DNA of 64,000 nucleotides. Source: an uncultured Hyphomicrobiales bacterium. Lineage in GTDB: Bacteria; Pseudomonadota; Alphaproteobacteria; Rhizobiales; Ancalomicrobiaceae. The stretch is taken from positions 59,198 to 123,197 of the forward strand of contig CAIYYN010000024.1 in the NCBI GenBank assembly GCA_903930435.1, in the 5' to 3' direction. A program made the translations under genes and the position numbers. Position 1 is the stretch's first letter. Each line of letters begins with the position of its first letter. This document shows positions 46,509 to 56,150 of the stretch, piece after piece. The notes beneath the pieces are model-generated. The model did no database searches. It was not told the DNA's origin and saw only the letters and a program-made list of their open reading frames with translations.

Positions 46509-47798
46509 TCAGTCGAAGTTCACGCGATAGGCAACCGATACGATGCTCGTATTGCTCGTGAAAGTACCCGTGAATGGACCGTTCAATGTGAAGTTTCCGA
46601 TCGTGCTGCCGAGACCATGCAGGAAGCTGTAGCCGACATCGATCGTGCTCTGCTTGGTGACAGCATAGGACAAGCCGGTCGACAGCCAGAGGCGATCGGA
46701 GTCCGGCAAGCGGAAGCTGCGGTTGGAGTTCACGATCGGCGACGTTTCGTAGGCGATACCACTGCGCAGGGTCAGCGAGTCATTCCACTTTTATTCAGCA
46801 CCGGTCGAAACCGAGTAGGAGTCCTTGTAATTGAACGGCAGCAAGTTTGAGCCGAGCGATGCTGTCACGACGGCTGCCGCAGGACCCGTCACTGTCGCGG
46901 TACCAAGAGTCGACCAATTGGTGTAGGTGGCGCCGCCGCGCAGGGTCCATTTATCATCGAGAACCTGAGAGGCGCCAAAACTCACCATGCCCGGCGTATT
47001 GAGCGCAATATCTCCGGCGAAGGACATGTAGGTTGCCGGCGCTACGAGAACACCAGCCAAATTTCCCGACACGCCGTTCGAAATGCCAGAGCGATAGCCA
47101 AGGCCAAACGTCGTGCCTTGCATCGGCTTCCAGTCCACGCCGAGCGTGTAGCCATAGCCGAGGTTCTTTGACTTGCCGAAATAGGCCCCTGTCGGCTGAC
47201 CAAAGCCTGTTTCTGTCAGTTCCATATATTGGACCTGAAGACCGACAGCTATCGTCAATTGATTATTGAACTGATACGCCACGTTGGGATTGACATCCAA
47301 CGAGAAGACGCGTGTGCCACCCGCGATAGCCTTAGGCGGAGCCGAGCCAGGAATATTAGCCAAATAGGATGTGGCCTGATTGTAAGCGGTCGCCAGTCCA
47401 AAGGGTGCGTTGATCCCCAAACCGAAGATCACGTTCTGGTTCAGGCGATAGGCGGAATAACTGGCTGGAACAACGCCACCAATACCCACAGTGCCTTGGC
47501 TCTGTGCCGGCAGAGGGCCCAAGCTGTTTGTCGTGACGTTCAGTCCCGGCAAGATACCGGTCAGGTCGCTTTCGAAGCTGAGGCCCTTGACATCGCCGAG
47601 CGTTGCCGGGTTCCAGAACATGTCGGACAGAACGCCACCTGCCGCAACGCCTGCATAGGCCATGCCGGTTCCCGTCGTGCTCTGTTCGTTCAATGCAAAT
47701 CCGCCTGCATTGGCTCCTGAAACCAGACAAATTGTTGACAGGGCTGTGGCAACTGAAAGCACAGCAAGATGAGATGGCACTATACCCTTGAATTTCAT
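46509..47798 (-). pseudogene. fadL: FadL/OmpP1-family outer membrane fatty acid transporter interrupted by one TAA codon
   Basis: The first part, 335 codons to TAA at 46791-46793, has a signal peptide (cleaved near ANA-GG) and the FadL/OmpP1 pattern GGFALNEQSTTGTGMAYAG and FWNPATLG. After the stop, the same frame continues without break for 93 codons through LPDSDRLWLSTGLSYAV to a beta-strand end. Codon 336 is TAA where the family normally has Tyr (STGAE-x-KWND). So one substitution appears to truncate the barrel. The start has AGGGGG upstream. The TGACGTTAACGTCA site upstream and the fad operon give context. Confidence 0.82.
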
Positions 47799-48270
47799 GT
47801 TTTCCCCCTAGGGTGCGCTTTTCACGCTCCACTTCTGCAATATTACCACCACGAAAAAGACACGATATCAATCCCGCAGGCGATCTTCGGGCCTCAATCA
47901 ACCGATCCGGGAAAATGGGCGTCACCCAATTGTAATAATTTGAATTTGCTGACAAATTCTGATGTAGACCCTTTCAGGGCCCGATCGAAAAAATGTCAGG
48001 TAAATCAAAGCAATGGCGAAAGCTGTGGCTTGTTGTTTTTGGGCAACAAAAATCGACGTCCATGTAGTGACGTTAACGTCAACCGACGTGATCGGGGCGG
48101 TTGCCAGCATTAACGCTATTATTCAGCGTAAATTTAAATTCGATAATCAGAATTCGATTGTCAGAGAACGATATGAAATCATAACTTAATGAAAAGACAT
48201 CGCTTCGACCCGATGCGACAGGGTTAACGCGGTCGCTAGACATAAAAATCCAGCAAACGACTCGCGAAAA
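47799..48270. other. 472-bp intergenic region upstream of the fadL-like gene
   Basis: No gene is supported. The region holds the fadL-like promoter, the palindromic site at 48068-48082, and an AT-rich stretch (~48115-48190) with repeated AATTCGAT. The merR gene ends at 48271, so its terminator may also be here, but I see no clear stem. Confidence 0.5.
48068..48082. promoter_or_regulatory. Palindromic operator TGACGTTAACGTCA (fad regulon site 1)
   Basis: This is a perfect 14-bp palindrome, TGACGTTAACGTCA, with a matching 15th base shared by site 2. It lies 270 bases upstream of the fadL-like start. MerR-family regulators of acyl-CoA pathways such as LiuR bind similar ACGTTAACGT-type sequences. 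A regulator of that family is encoded in the adjacent operon. Confidence 0.7.
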
Positions 48271-48765
48271 TCAGTCTTGCATCCGCGTCCTCAGCAACGT
48301 GCGTCCGTCTGTATTGATCAGCCGCAATTCCGTTAACGTCCGCTCGATCTGTCTGGCGCGTTCTTCAAGCTCGGCAATCCTTTGATCTGTTTTTTCAATG
48401 ACATACTGAAGCTGGCGCGCGTGGCCTTCGCCCTGATCTCCATACAGGTCGAGATATTCCTTGATGTCGGCGAGAGACGCGCCAATCGACTGCCCGCGCA
48501 TGATGAGTGACAGGCGAGCGCGGTCACGACGATTGTAGATCCGGGTTCCATTGATCCGGCGCGGGTTCAGAAGGCCTTTTTCCTCATAAAAGCGCAAGGC
48601 ACGCGCGGAAATGCCAAAGGCATCGCACATTTCGGCGATGCCGAAGATGTCTGTCGAACTATCGTCCCGATGCGCTTCGACGAAAGCCTGCGGGGACAGG
48701 TTCGACTCGCTCGCCGGGCGTTGGTTTGCGTCCATGTCATCGAAGGGGAGGGTGCGTTCTGTCAT
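48271..48765 (-). CDS. MerR-family transcriptional regulator of the fatty-acid operon
   Basis: This 164-residue protein has a ~38-residue disordered leader and then a MerR HTH domain (IAEMCDAFGISARALRFYEEKGLL, with wing RINGTRIYNRRD). A coiled-coil C-terminus (~115-150) serves for dimerisation, with no metal-binding Cys. It is the last gene of the fad operon (70 bp behind fadE). Cys-less MerR proteins in beta-oxidation operons include LiuR-like acyl-CoA regulators. The likely operators are the two 15-bp sites at 48068 and 55918. Confidence 0.85.
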   Translation of the reverse strand: MTERTLPFDDMDANQRPASESNLSPQAFVEAHRDDSSTDIFGIAEMCDAFGISARALRFYEEKGLLNPRRINGTRIYNRRDRARLSLIMRGQSIGASLADIKEYLDLYGDQGEGHARQLQYVIEKTDQRIAELEERARQIERTLTELRLINTDGRTLLRTRMQD

Positions 48766-48835
48766 TTTTCAGATCCGATGCAACGCGGATCGGAGTGCAG
48801 CATAAGGCCTGCTCCCCGATCCGACCCGACAGGGC

Positions 48836-50626
48836 TCAGAAAGCTGCTTCCTCGAATGCCATGATCGACTTCGATCCCGCCATGATGGTGGAGAGCAGTG
48901 CGCCCGTCTGCGGTAACAGTCTTTCCATGAAGAAGCGGGCCGTGGCGACCTTGGCAGAATAGAACCGATCGGAATCCTCCGGCCCACCCACCTTATCGAG
49001 CGCAATATCGGCCATCCGGGCCCATTGATAGGCAAGCGCGGTCAGACCGAACAGCCGCAGGTAGTCGGTCGCCGCAGCCCCGGCTTCATCGGGGTTGCCA
49101 AGGCCGCGTCGGGCGACTTCGGCGCTCGCCTGTTGCAGGCGCTGGAAGGCTTTCGCCAAGGGCTGGATAAATTCGGCTCGTCCCGGCGACGCCTGTCGCG
49201 TCTCGATAAAGGTCGCGACGGGATGGAAGAATGAGCGGAGATAGCGGCCCATGTGCGCGGGCATCTTGCGTCCGACGAGATCGAGCGCCTGAATGCCGTT
49301 GGTCCCTTCGTAGAGCATGGCGATGCGGCCATCCCGGACGTATTGCTCCTGCCCGTGTTCGCGGATGAAGCCATGTCCACCGAAGACCTGAACACCGAGA
49401 TTGGTTGATTCAAATCCCAGATCGGTGAAGAGCGCCTTCACGATCGGCGTCATGAGCGCAACATAGTCTTCGGCTTCCGCCTTCTTTTTCGGGTCGGGGT
49501 GACGCTCGGCATGGTCGAGCGCGCGGGCAACCTCGGCCCCGAGCGCACGGCAGCCTTCATTATAGGCGCGTGCTGTCAGCAGCATCCGGCGAACGTCCGG
49601 GTGTACGATGATCGGATCGGCGTTCTTTTCCGGGTGCTTGGCACCGGTCAGGGACCGACCTTGCAGGCGGTCGCGGGCATATTGGACGGCGTTCTGATAG
49701 GATACTTCGCCCAAGCCCAGCCCCTGGATGCCGACTGCCAGACGCTCGTCGTTCATCATGGCGAACATCGCACGCATGCCCTTGTTGGGCTCGCCAACGA
49801 GCCAGCCCTTGGCACCATCGAAATTCATCACGCAGGTGGGCGATGCCTTGATGCCCATCTTGTGCTCGAGCGAGCCGGGGGCATTGCCGTTGCGGATCGT
49901 CGGGCGACCATCCGCATCGTCAAGAAACTTCGGCACGAGGAAGAGGCTGATGCCGCCAACACCCTTCGGCGCACCGGGCAGACGCGCCAGAACCAGATGA
50001 ATGATATTCTCGGTCAGGTCCTGGTCGCCACCGGAGATGAAGATCTTGGTGCCCGAGATCCGATAGGTACCATCATCGGCGGGCACTGCAGATGTCCGCA
50101 AGAGGCCGAGATCGGTGCCGCAATGCGGCTCGGTCAGGCACATGGTCCCGGCCCAGGTGCCATCAACCAGCTTTGGCAGATAGCGATCCTTGAGTTCATC
50201 GGACCCATAGGCCTTCAGCGCGACATAGGCCCCATGGCTGAGGCCGGGGAACATGCCGAAGGCGAGATTTGACGAGCAGATCATCTCGGTGACGAAGGTC
50301 ACGACCGAATTGGGCAAGCCCATGCCGCCGTATTGCGGATCGCAGGCGATCCCGGTCCAGCCGCCTTCCATGAACAGCTTGTAGGCTTCCTTGAAGCCCT
50401 TGGGTGTCCGGACGATGCCGTTTTCGAGCACAGATCCTTCTTCATCGCCCGAACGATTAAGCGGGAACAGGACTTCTTCGCAGATCTTGGCGGCTTCATC
50501 CAAAATCGGGTCGGTGACGTCACGCGTGAAATCCTCGAAACCGGGCAGCGTCGTAATCGCTTCGCCGTCCATCAACTCGTAGAGGACAAAGCGCATATCG
50601 CGTAAGGGAGCCTTGTACTGTGGCAT
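48836..50626 (-). CDS. Acyl-CoA dehydrogenase (FadE-type, with C-terminal extension)
   Basis: This 596-residue flavoenzyme introduces the first double bond in acyl-CoA beta-oxidation. It has the N-terminal ACAD-N region, central FAD-binding MCLTEPHCGTDLGLL, and the catalytic Glu region MLYEGTNGIQALDLVGRK. The C-terminal acyl-CoA dehydrogenase extension domain (~470-596) matches the long FadE/DMSP-lyase-associated group rather than the 380-residue short-chain enzymes. It lies 19 bp after the hydroxyacyl-CoA dehydrogenase gene. Confidence 0.93.
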   Translation of the reverse strand: MPQYKAPLRDMRFVLYELMDGEAITTLPGFEDFTRDVTDPILDEAAKICEEVLFPLNRSGDEEGSVLENGIVRTPKGFKEAYKLFMEGGWTGIACDPQYGGMGLPNSVVTFVTEMICSSNLAFGMFPGLSHGAYVALKAYGSDELKDRYLPKLVDGTWAGTMCLTEPHCGTDLGLLRTSAVPADDGTYRISGTKIFISGGDQDLTENIIHLVLARLPGAPKGVGGISLFLVPKFLDDADGRPTIRNGNAPGSLEHKMGIKASPTCVMNFDGAKGWLVGEPNKGMRAMFAMMNDERLAVGIQGLGLGEVSYQNAVQYARDRLQGRSLTGAKHPEKNADPIIVHPDVRRMLLTARAYNEGCRALGAEVARALDHAERHPDPKKKAEAEDYVALMTPIVKALFTDLGFESTNLGVQVFGGHGFIREHGQEQYVRDGRIAMLYEGTNGIQALDLVGRKMPAHMGRYLRSFFHPVATFIETRQASPGRAEFIQPLAKAFQRLQQASAEVARRGLGNPDEAGAAATDYLRLFGLTALAYQWARMADIALDKVGGPEDSDRFYSAKVATARFFMERLLPQTGALLSTIMAGSKSIMAFEEAAF

Positions 50627-50645
50627 GGGAAAATCCTCGTTGGCT

Positions 50646-52970
50646 TCAGTTGCGCAGGGGCTTGTTGGTTTCGAGCATGTGCTCGATCCGGGCGATGGTG
50701 TCAGGGTGCTGAACCAGCGCCATGAAAGCCTTGCGTTCGAGGTTTGTGAGATCGTCTTCGGTCTTTGGCCGGGTCACATCGGCATCATCGCCGCCTGCCA
50801 TGATCTCGGACAATGCGCCGGAGACGACAATGTCATGCTTGGTCGCCTTGCCCATGCGGGCAAAGCTGGCGACGGCTGCATCCAGACCGACGCGCGTGGT
50901 CGGGCCGGGCAGTTGGTAGGTGAAGGGTTCCGGCTTCTTGTGGGTTTCAACCATGGCGAGCGCCCTGGCCTTGGCATCTGCCAGCAGCCGGTAACGGTTC
51001 ATGGTGATCCCGTCGGTTGGACGCAGGAACAGCATTTCCCTAGCTTCTGCCGCTGATTTGGACACTTGCGCGGTCGAAATCATCTCGAAGACCTTCGAGA
51101 TTGCGGGCATCGGTCCACCGGGACGCTTCGGATTGGTCAGCCAGCGACCAAGCATCTCCTTGCAGCCGCCCCAGCCGGGAATGAGACCGACGCCTACCTC
51201 GACAAGGCCGATGTAGCTTTCGGCGTGTGCCTGGACGGCGTGACAATGCAGCAGGATTTCGCAACCACCGCCGAGCGCCATGCCTGCGGGAGCGCCGACA
51301 ACCGGGAAGGGTGCATATTTCAGCGACTTGTAGGTTGCCTGACCGGCAGCACAGAGCATTTCGATCTGGCTCCACATCGCGATATTGGCCGCGAACAGGG
51401 CGAGGCCGAGATTGGCACCGACCGAGAAATTGCTGCCCTCATTGTAGACGACCATCGCCTTGTAATTCTTGGCGGTGGTATCGATGGCCTTGGAGAGCAG
51501 GGTCAGCGAGTCCGGATCAAGCGAATTCATCTTCGAGGTAAATTCGAAGCAGGTGACGCCGTCGCCGATATCCCAGAGCGCAGCCGAACCATTCTTGAGG
51601 ATCGGCTTTGAGGCGCGCTTGATGTCCGCGAGCATGATTACGCCATCGGCGCGTTTCAGGTCGCGGTAGGTGCCATCAGCGCAGAACATCTGCGTGCGAC
51701 CATCCTCGACGCGATAGAACGTCTTGCCCTTCGCAGCGGCCAGGATCGGCGGGATCGTGAAGCCGTCGGCTTCCGCCAGGCTGATCAACATGTCGACACC
51801 GATCTGGTCGATCAGTTCGAACGGGCCGGATTTCCAGTTGTAGCCGAGGCGCATCGATTCATCGATTGAGTCGATTTCGTCAACGGCATCGCCGATCAGT
51901 TCAGCGGCATAGACCAGCGTTGCGACCAGCACCGAACGCGCATACTTCCCGTGCTTGCTGTCATGGGTGAGGAGAGCAGCAAGTGATTTGCCGGCTTCCG
52001 AAATGGCATCCACCTGGGCCTTGCGGGTCGGGCGATACTCGCCAGTGACGAGATCGAGCGTTTCCTTGGCCTTGCCCTTGTCGCGATTGACTCGGTAGAA
52101 GCCACCCTTGCCCTTGCGTCCGGTATAGCCCTCCGCGATCATCTTCTTGATGAGGGGCAAGTCCCGATTGGTCGTCTGAATCGCGTCCGTTGGGGGCAAT
52201 GCGCCAAACAGGCTGGCGCCGACATGCGGCATCAGGTCAATGCCGACGAGATCGGCCAGACCGAAGACGCCGGTCTTGGGAATGCCCATCGGGCGACCGA
52301 TGATGGCGTCGGCATCCTCGACTTCAAGACCCATGTCGAACGCATCGACGATGGCCTTCTGCATCCAGTAGACGCCCAAACGATTGGCGATGAAGCCCGG
52401 ACGGTCCTTGCAGAACACGACGCTCTTGCCGAGCTTGAAATCGGCGAACTTGGCCGCAGTCGCGCCCGCATCGGCGCGCGTCTTGTCGCCGGTGACGATT
52501 TCCAGCAGGCGCATGTAGCGTGGCGGATTGAAGAAATGCGTGATGATGAAGTCACGCTGGAAGCTCTCGGGCTGGCCAGCGATGAGCGTTGCCAGCGGGA
52601 TCGTCGAGGTATTGGACGACACGATGCTGCCGGGCTTGCGGTTAGCCTCAACCTTCGCATAGAGCGCCTGCTTGATATCGAGACGTTCGACCACGGCCTC
52701 GATGATCAGGTCACAATCAGCAAGCAGGCCAAGATCGTCTTCGGTATTGCCGGGGGTGACGAGCTTGGCGGCTGACTTCGACATGAAGGCGGCTGGTTCC
52801 GTCGTCAGCAGCTTCTCGATTGCACCCTTGGCAATGGCGGAACGATCCTCCGCGCCGGCCTTGACGATATCGAGCAGCACAACGGGAACGCCCGCATTGG
52901 CCACTTGAGCGGCAATGCCTGCGCCCATGACGCCGGCACCGATGACGGCGACTTTTGCAATCTCTCCCAT
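50646..52970 (-). CDS. 3-hydroxyacyl-CoA dehydrogenase/enoyl-CoA hydratase (FadN-type bifunctional enzyme)
   Basis: This 774-residue bifunctional protein performs hydration and NAD-dependent dehydrogenation. The HCDH domain comes first with VAVIGAGVMGAGIAAQVA (~6-23), and the enoyl-CoA hydratase/isomerase domain is at the C-terminus (~500-720, with GMALGGGCEILLHC). This order is opposite to E. coli FadB and like Bacillus FadN, and the neighbours fadA and fadE match the fadNAE set. Start 52970 overlaps the fadA stop (TGATG). Confidence 0.92.
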   Translation of the reverse strand: MGEIAKVAVIGAGVMGAGIAAQVANAGVPVVLLDIVKAGAEDRSAIAKGAIEKLLTTEPAAFMSKSAAKLVTPGNTEDDLGLLADCDLIIEAVVERLDIKQALYAKVEANRKPGSIVSSNTSTIPLATLIAGQPESFQRDFIITHFFNPPRYMRLLEIVTGDKTRADAGATAAKFADFKLGKSVVFCKDRPGFIANRLGVYWMQKAIVDAFDMGLEVEDADAIIGRPMGIPKTGVFGLADLVGIDLMPHVGASLFGALPPTDAIQTTNRDLPLIKKMIAEGYTGRKGKGGFYRVNRDKGKAKETLDLVTGEYRPTRKAQVDAISEAGKSLAALLTHDSKHGKYARSVLVATLVYAAELIGDAVDEIDSIDESMRLGYNWKSGPFELIDQIGVDMLISLAEADGFTIPPILAAAKGKTFYRVEDGRTQMFCADGTYRDLKRADGVIMLADIKRASKPILKNGSAALWDIGDGVTCFEFTSKMNSLDPDSLTLLSKAIDTTAKNYKAMVVYNEGSNFSVGANLGLALFAANIAMWSQIEMLCAAGQATYKSLKYAPFPVVGAPAGMALGGGCEILLHCHAVQAHAESYIGLVEVGVGLIPGWGGCKEMLGRWLTNPKRPGGPMPAISKVFEMISTAQVSKSAAEAREMLFLRPTDGITMNRYRLLADAKARALAMVETHKKPEPFTYQLPGPTTRVGLDAAVASFARMGKATKHDIVVSGALSEIMAGGDDADVTRPKTEDDLTNLERKAFMALVQHPDTIARIEHMLETNKPLRN

Positions 52971-54106
52971 CACACTGCCTCCAGAATGGTGGCGATGCCA
53001 TGACCGCCGCCGATGCACTGGGTGGCGAGACCGAACTGCTTGCCTTCACGCTTCATCAGGCTTGCTGCCTTGCCGACAATGCGGGCACCGGTCGCGCCAA
53101 GCGGATGGCCGAGCGCAATCGCGCCACCGTCGAGATTGACGCGGGATTCATCGATGCCGAGGTCGCGGATACAGGCGATGGATTGCGACGCGAAGGCTTC
53201 GTTGAGTTCGACGACGTCAATGTCGTTGATCGAAAGACCTGCACGTGACAGGGCCTTCTTGGTCGCCCCCACGGGACCGATGCCCATGACTTCCGGATCG
53301 CAGCCGCACACCGCAATCGACTTGATCTTGGCAAGGACTGTGAGACCATGTCGCTTGGCGAAGTCCGCCGACGTAACGAGGACAGCCGATGCGCCATCGG
53401 TCAACGGCGAAGACGTGCCAGCGGTCACGATACCTTCCGTCGAAAAGGCGGGCTTCAGCGTCGCGAGCGTTTCAGCCGTGGTTTCCGGGCGAATGCATCC
53501 GTCGGAGTTGACCTTGCCGGTCTTTGTGGTGATTTCGACAATCTCGTCGGCGAAATGACCGGCGTCGCGGGCGGTGGTCGCCTTCTGATGCGAACGGACA
53601 GCAAAGGCTTCCTGCTCGGTGCGCGAGATCTGCCAGCGCGTGGCAACATTTTCGGCCGTGTCACCCATGCTCATGTAGGCTTCCGGCATGGTCTTCATCA
53701 GGGCCGGGTTCGGCAGCGGGTTGAAGCCCATCATCGGTACGCGGGTCATGCTCTCGATACCGGCAGCGATGAATGCCTCGCCAGCGCCGAGCAGGATGTT
53801 GCCAGCCGCGATATGGATCGCCTGCATGGAGGAACCGCAGAACCGGTTGACGGTCACGCCCGCGGTCGACTTCGGCAGACCGGCGATCAGGCCGATCAGG
53901 CGGGCAACGTTGAGGCCCTGTTCGCCTTCCGGGAACGAGCAGCCGACGATCAGGTCCTCGATTTCAGCGCCGGGAACGCCGGACCGTGCGAGCAGTTCAC
54001 GGACAACGCTTGCGGCCAGATCATCCGGGCGGACGGTCGTCAAGTCACCCTTGCGGGCCAGGGTAAACGGCGACCGGGCATATCCGGCAATAACGACTTC
54101 AGTCAT
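52970..54106 (-). CDS. fadA: Acetyl-CoA acyltransferase (3-ketoacyl-CoA thiolase)
   Basis: This 378-residue thiolase cleaves 3-ketoacyl-CoA in the last step of beta-oxidation. The acylated Cys lies in VNRFCGSSMQAIH (~87-99), the GHPLGATGAR block holds a catalytic His, and the C-terminal Cys is in CIGGGHGIA. It starts 51 bp after the fadD stop and is coupled to the FadN-type gene. Confidence 0.95.
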   Translation of the reverse strand: MTEVVIAGYARSPFTLARKGDLTTVRPDDLAASVVRELLARSGVPGAEIEDLIVGCSFPEGEQGLNVARLIGLIAGLPKSTAGVTVNRFCGSSMQAIHIAAGNILLGAGEAFIAAGIESMTRVPMMGFNPLPNPALMKTMPEAYMSMGDTAENVATRWQISRTEQEAFAVRSHQKATTARDAGHFADEIVEITTKTGKVNSDGCIRPETTAETLATLKPAFSTEGIVTAGTSSPLTDGASAVLVTSADFAKRHGLTVLAKIKSIAVCGCDPEVMGIGPVGATKKALSRAGLSINDIDVVELNEAFASQSIACIRDLGIDESRVNLDGGAIALGHPLGATGARIVGKAASLMKREGKQFGLATQCIGGGHGIATILEAV

Positions 54107-54157
54107 GAAAGCTCTCCAATCGAGACAAATGGCCTGTGAGATGAACGGGGAAGCGGT

Positions 54158-55837
54158 CTAGGATCCAGCGGATGCAGCTTTTGCCGGGGATGCCTTTTCG
54201 GCCTCTTCGGCGACGAGTTCCTTCTTGGACAGTTTGCCGACCATTGTGCGTGGCAGGCTTTGGCGGATTTCGATGGACCGCGGCATCTCGATTTTCGAAA
54301 CGAAATGCGACATGTGATCCATCAGGTCGGCGGCCGTCGCTGTCGCGTCTGGACGCAAGGTCACAAAGGCTTTCGGAGCCTGGCCCCGGTAGGTGTCGGG
54401 AATCCCGATCACGACGGCTTCTGCCACGGCGGGGTGCTGATACAGCGCGTCTTCAAGCACGCGTGGATATACGTTGAAACCGGAGCAGATGATCAGATCC
54501 TTCACGCGGTCCACGATATAATACCAGCCATGATCATCGACGTAGCCGACATCGCCGGTGCGCAGCGCCCCATCGACAAAGACGTTTTCGGTTTCGTCCA
54601 GCTTGTTCCAGTAACCGAGCATGACCTGCGGACCGCGTACGCAGATTTCGCCACGCTCGTTGGGTCCGACAATCACGCCGTCTTCGTTGCGAATTTCAAT
54701 CGTGGTCCCAAGCATCGGCGCGCCGATCGAGCCGTCCGGGGATGAGCCATCGTGCTCACTGACAGTTACGACCGGGCTCGCTTCGGTCAGCCCATAGCCT
54801 TCGACAATCCTGCAGCCGACGAGGGTCTCGAAGCGATGCTTGATCTCCAGCGGGAGGGGTGCGCCGCCCGAAATGCAATATAAAATCGATGAGAGATCGA
54901 TGGGCTTTTTCGCTGCAGCCGCTGCCATGGCTGCAAACAGCGTGGGTACGCCTGGAAAAATGGTCGGCTTGTAGCGGGCAATCGTCTTGAGCAGGTCTTC
55001 GAGGTCAAACCGAGGCACAAGGATCAGTTCAGCGCCGATACTCACACCGAAGTTCATCACACAGGTCATGGCAAAGACGTGAAACAGCGGCAGGATCCCA
55101 AGCGCCCGTTCGACGCGATCTCGTTCCTTCGGGAAACTATGGTCCATCTGGGCCACATTTGCCGTGACATTTGCATGGCTCAGCATCGCAGCCTTCGGAA
55201 ACCCGGTCGTTCCGCCTGTGAATTGCAGAACCGCGATATCCGTCAGCGGATCGATGATGACCGCTTTGGCGCCCGGCGATTTGACCAGATCTGCGTAGCG
55301 CACGAAGTTGTCGGAGTTCGGGATTTCAGCGATGGTGCTGCGTTTGAAAAGCTGAAACAGGAGATTTTTGGGAAACGGCAGGATCGACGCCATCGGACAG
55401 ACGATGATCGTCTTCAGGCAGGTCTTGCCGATCAGGTTTGCGAGCTTGGGCAGGATGATCTTGAGGTCCATGGTGACCATGATGGTGGCACCTGAGTCCT
55501 GGATCACGTGCTCCAGTTCACGTTCGACATAGAGCGGGTTGGCGTTGACGACGATGCCGCCTACTCTGAGGACGGCAAAATACAAAATGACGGAGTAGGG
55601 CGTATTGGGAAGGCACAATCCGACGCGATCGCCTTTCTTGACCCCTAACGCTTGTAGTCCGGCTCCCGCCCGGTCCACCTGGTCTGCCAGCTGCGTGTAG
55701 GTCCAGAACTTGCCCATGAAGTTGATTGCGGTGCGGGGCCCAAATTTTTCCGCTGCCGAACCGAGCAATGCATCAACCCGTCCAACCGGAATGTCCGCTC
55801 CTGCGCTCAAGAGTGTGTGAGCGGCATTACCTTGCAT
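54158..55837 (-). CDS. fadD: Long-chain-fatty-acid--CoA ligase
   Basis: This 559-residue AMP-forming ligase activates fatty acids. The P-loop is FTGGTTGFPKAAMLSH (~210), followed by YGLTEASP (~350), the A8 motif YVDDHGWYYIVDRVKD, and a Lys in LPRTMVGKLSKKEL near the end for adenylation. It is the first gene of the fad operon (fadD-fadA-fadN-type-fadE-merR), and its promoter carries fad site 2. Confidence 0.95.
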   Translation of the reverse strand: MQGNAAHTLLSAGADIPVGRVDALLGSAAEKFGPRTAINFMGKFWTYTQLADQVDRAGAGLQALGVKKGDRVGLCLPNTPYSVILYFAVLRVGGIVVNANPLYVERELEHVIQDSGATIMVTMDLKIILPKLANLIGKTCLKTIIVCPMASILPFPKNLLFQLFKRSTIAEIPNSDNFVRYADLVKSPGAKAVIIDPLTDIAVLQFTGGTTGFPKAAMLSHANVTANVAQMDHSFPKERDRVERALGILPLFHVFAMTCVMNFGVSIGAELILVPRFDLEDLLKTIARYKPTIFPGVPTLFAAMAAAAAKKPIDLSSILYCISGGAPLPLEIKHRFETLVGCRIVEGYGLTEASPVVTVSEHDGSSPDGSIGAPMLGTTIEIRNEDGVIVGPNERGEICVRGPQVMLGYWNKLDETENVFVDGALRTGDVGYVDDHGWYYIVDRVKDLIICSGFNVYPRVLEDALYQHPAVAEAVVIGIPDTYRGQAPKAFVTLRPDATATAADLMDHMSHFVSKIEMPRSIEIRQSLPRTMVGKLSKKELVAEEAEKASPAKAASAGS

Positions 55838-56150
55838 TCAATGTCCCCCGACCTTTTGTGCACCGCAGAACAGCGAGGAGTCTGCGCCAATTTTCTGACA
55901 TCTTTTATGTCACAGCATGACGTTAACGTCAAGTATTTTCCGAAAAAGGAAATTGATAATTGAATGAGCGAGATAGGTGGCAGGTGCAAGGAATGTCCGA
56001 TCTTCGGGTTCATTTTATCGTCCTGTCGACGGCCAAGCTCTGCAAAATCGGCGAATCGCCGAGCGGCAAATGCTGTTGCATTGCAGCAGCAGGCGGGGCA
56101 TCAAAGCGGGCACGAAGCCTGTTTCTCAGCGAGCCCCAAGGATCACGTCT
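55838..56150. other. 313-bp divergent region: fad operon promoter and MFS leader
   Basis: This region contains the TGACGTTAACGTCA site 81 bases upstream of fadD and the MFS transporter start at the other end. It contains no supported gene. Read on the minus strand, TTGACG within the palindrome could serve as a -35 element, with CATAAA 17 bases on as -10. Confidence 0.5.
55918..55932. promoter_or_regulatory. Palindromic operator TGACGTTAACGTCA (fad regulon site 2)
   Basis: This is identical over 15 bases to the site at 48068-48082. Read toward fadD, its TTGACG half forms the likely -35 box, so a bound repressor would block the promoter. It lies at the head of the fad operon. Confidence 0.75.
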
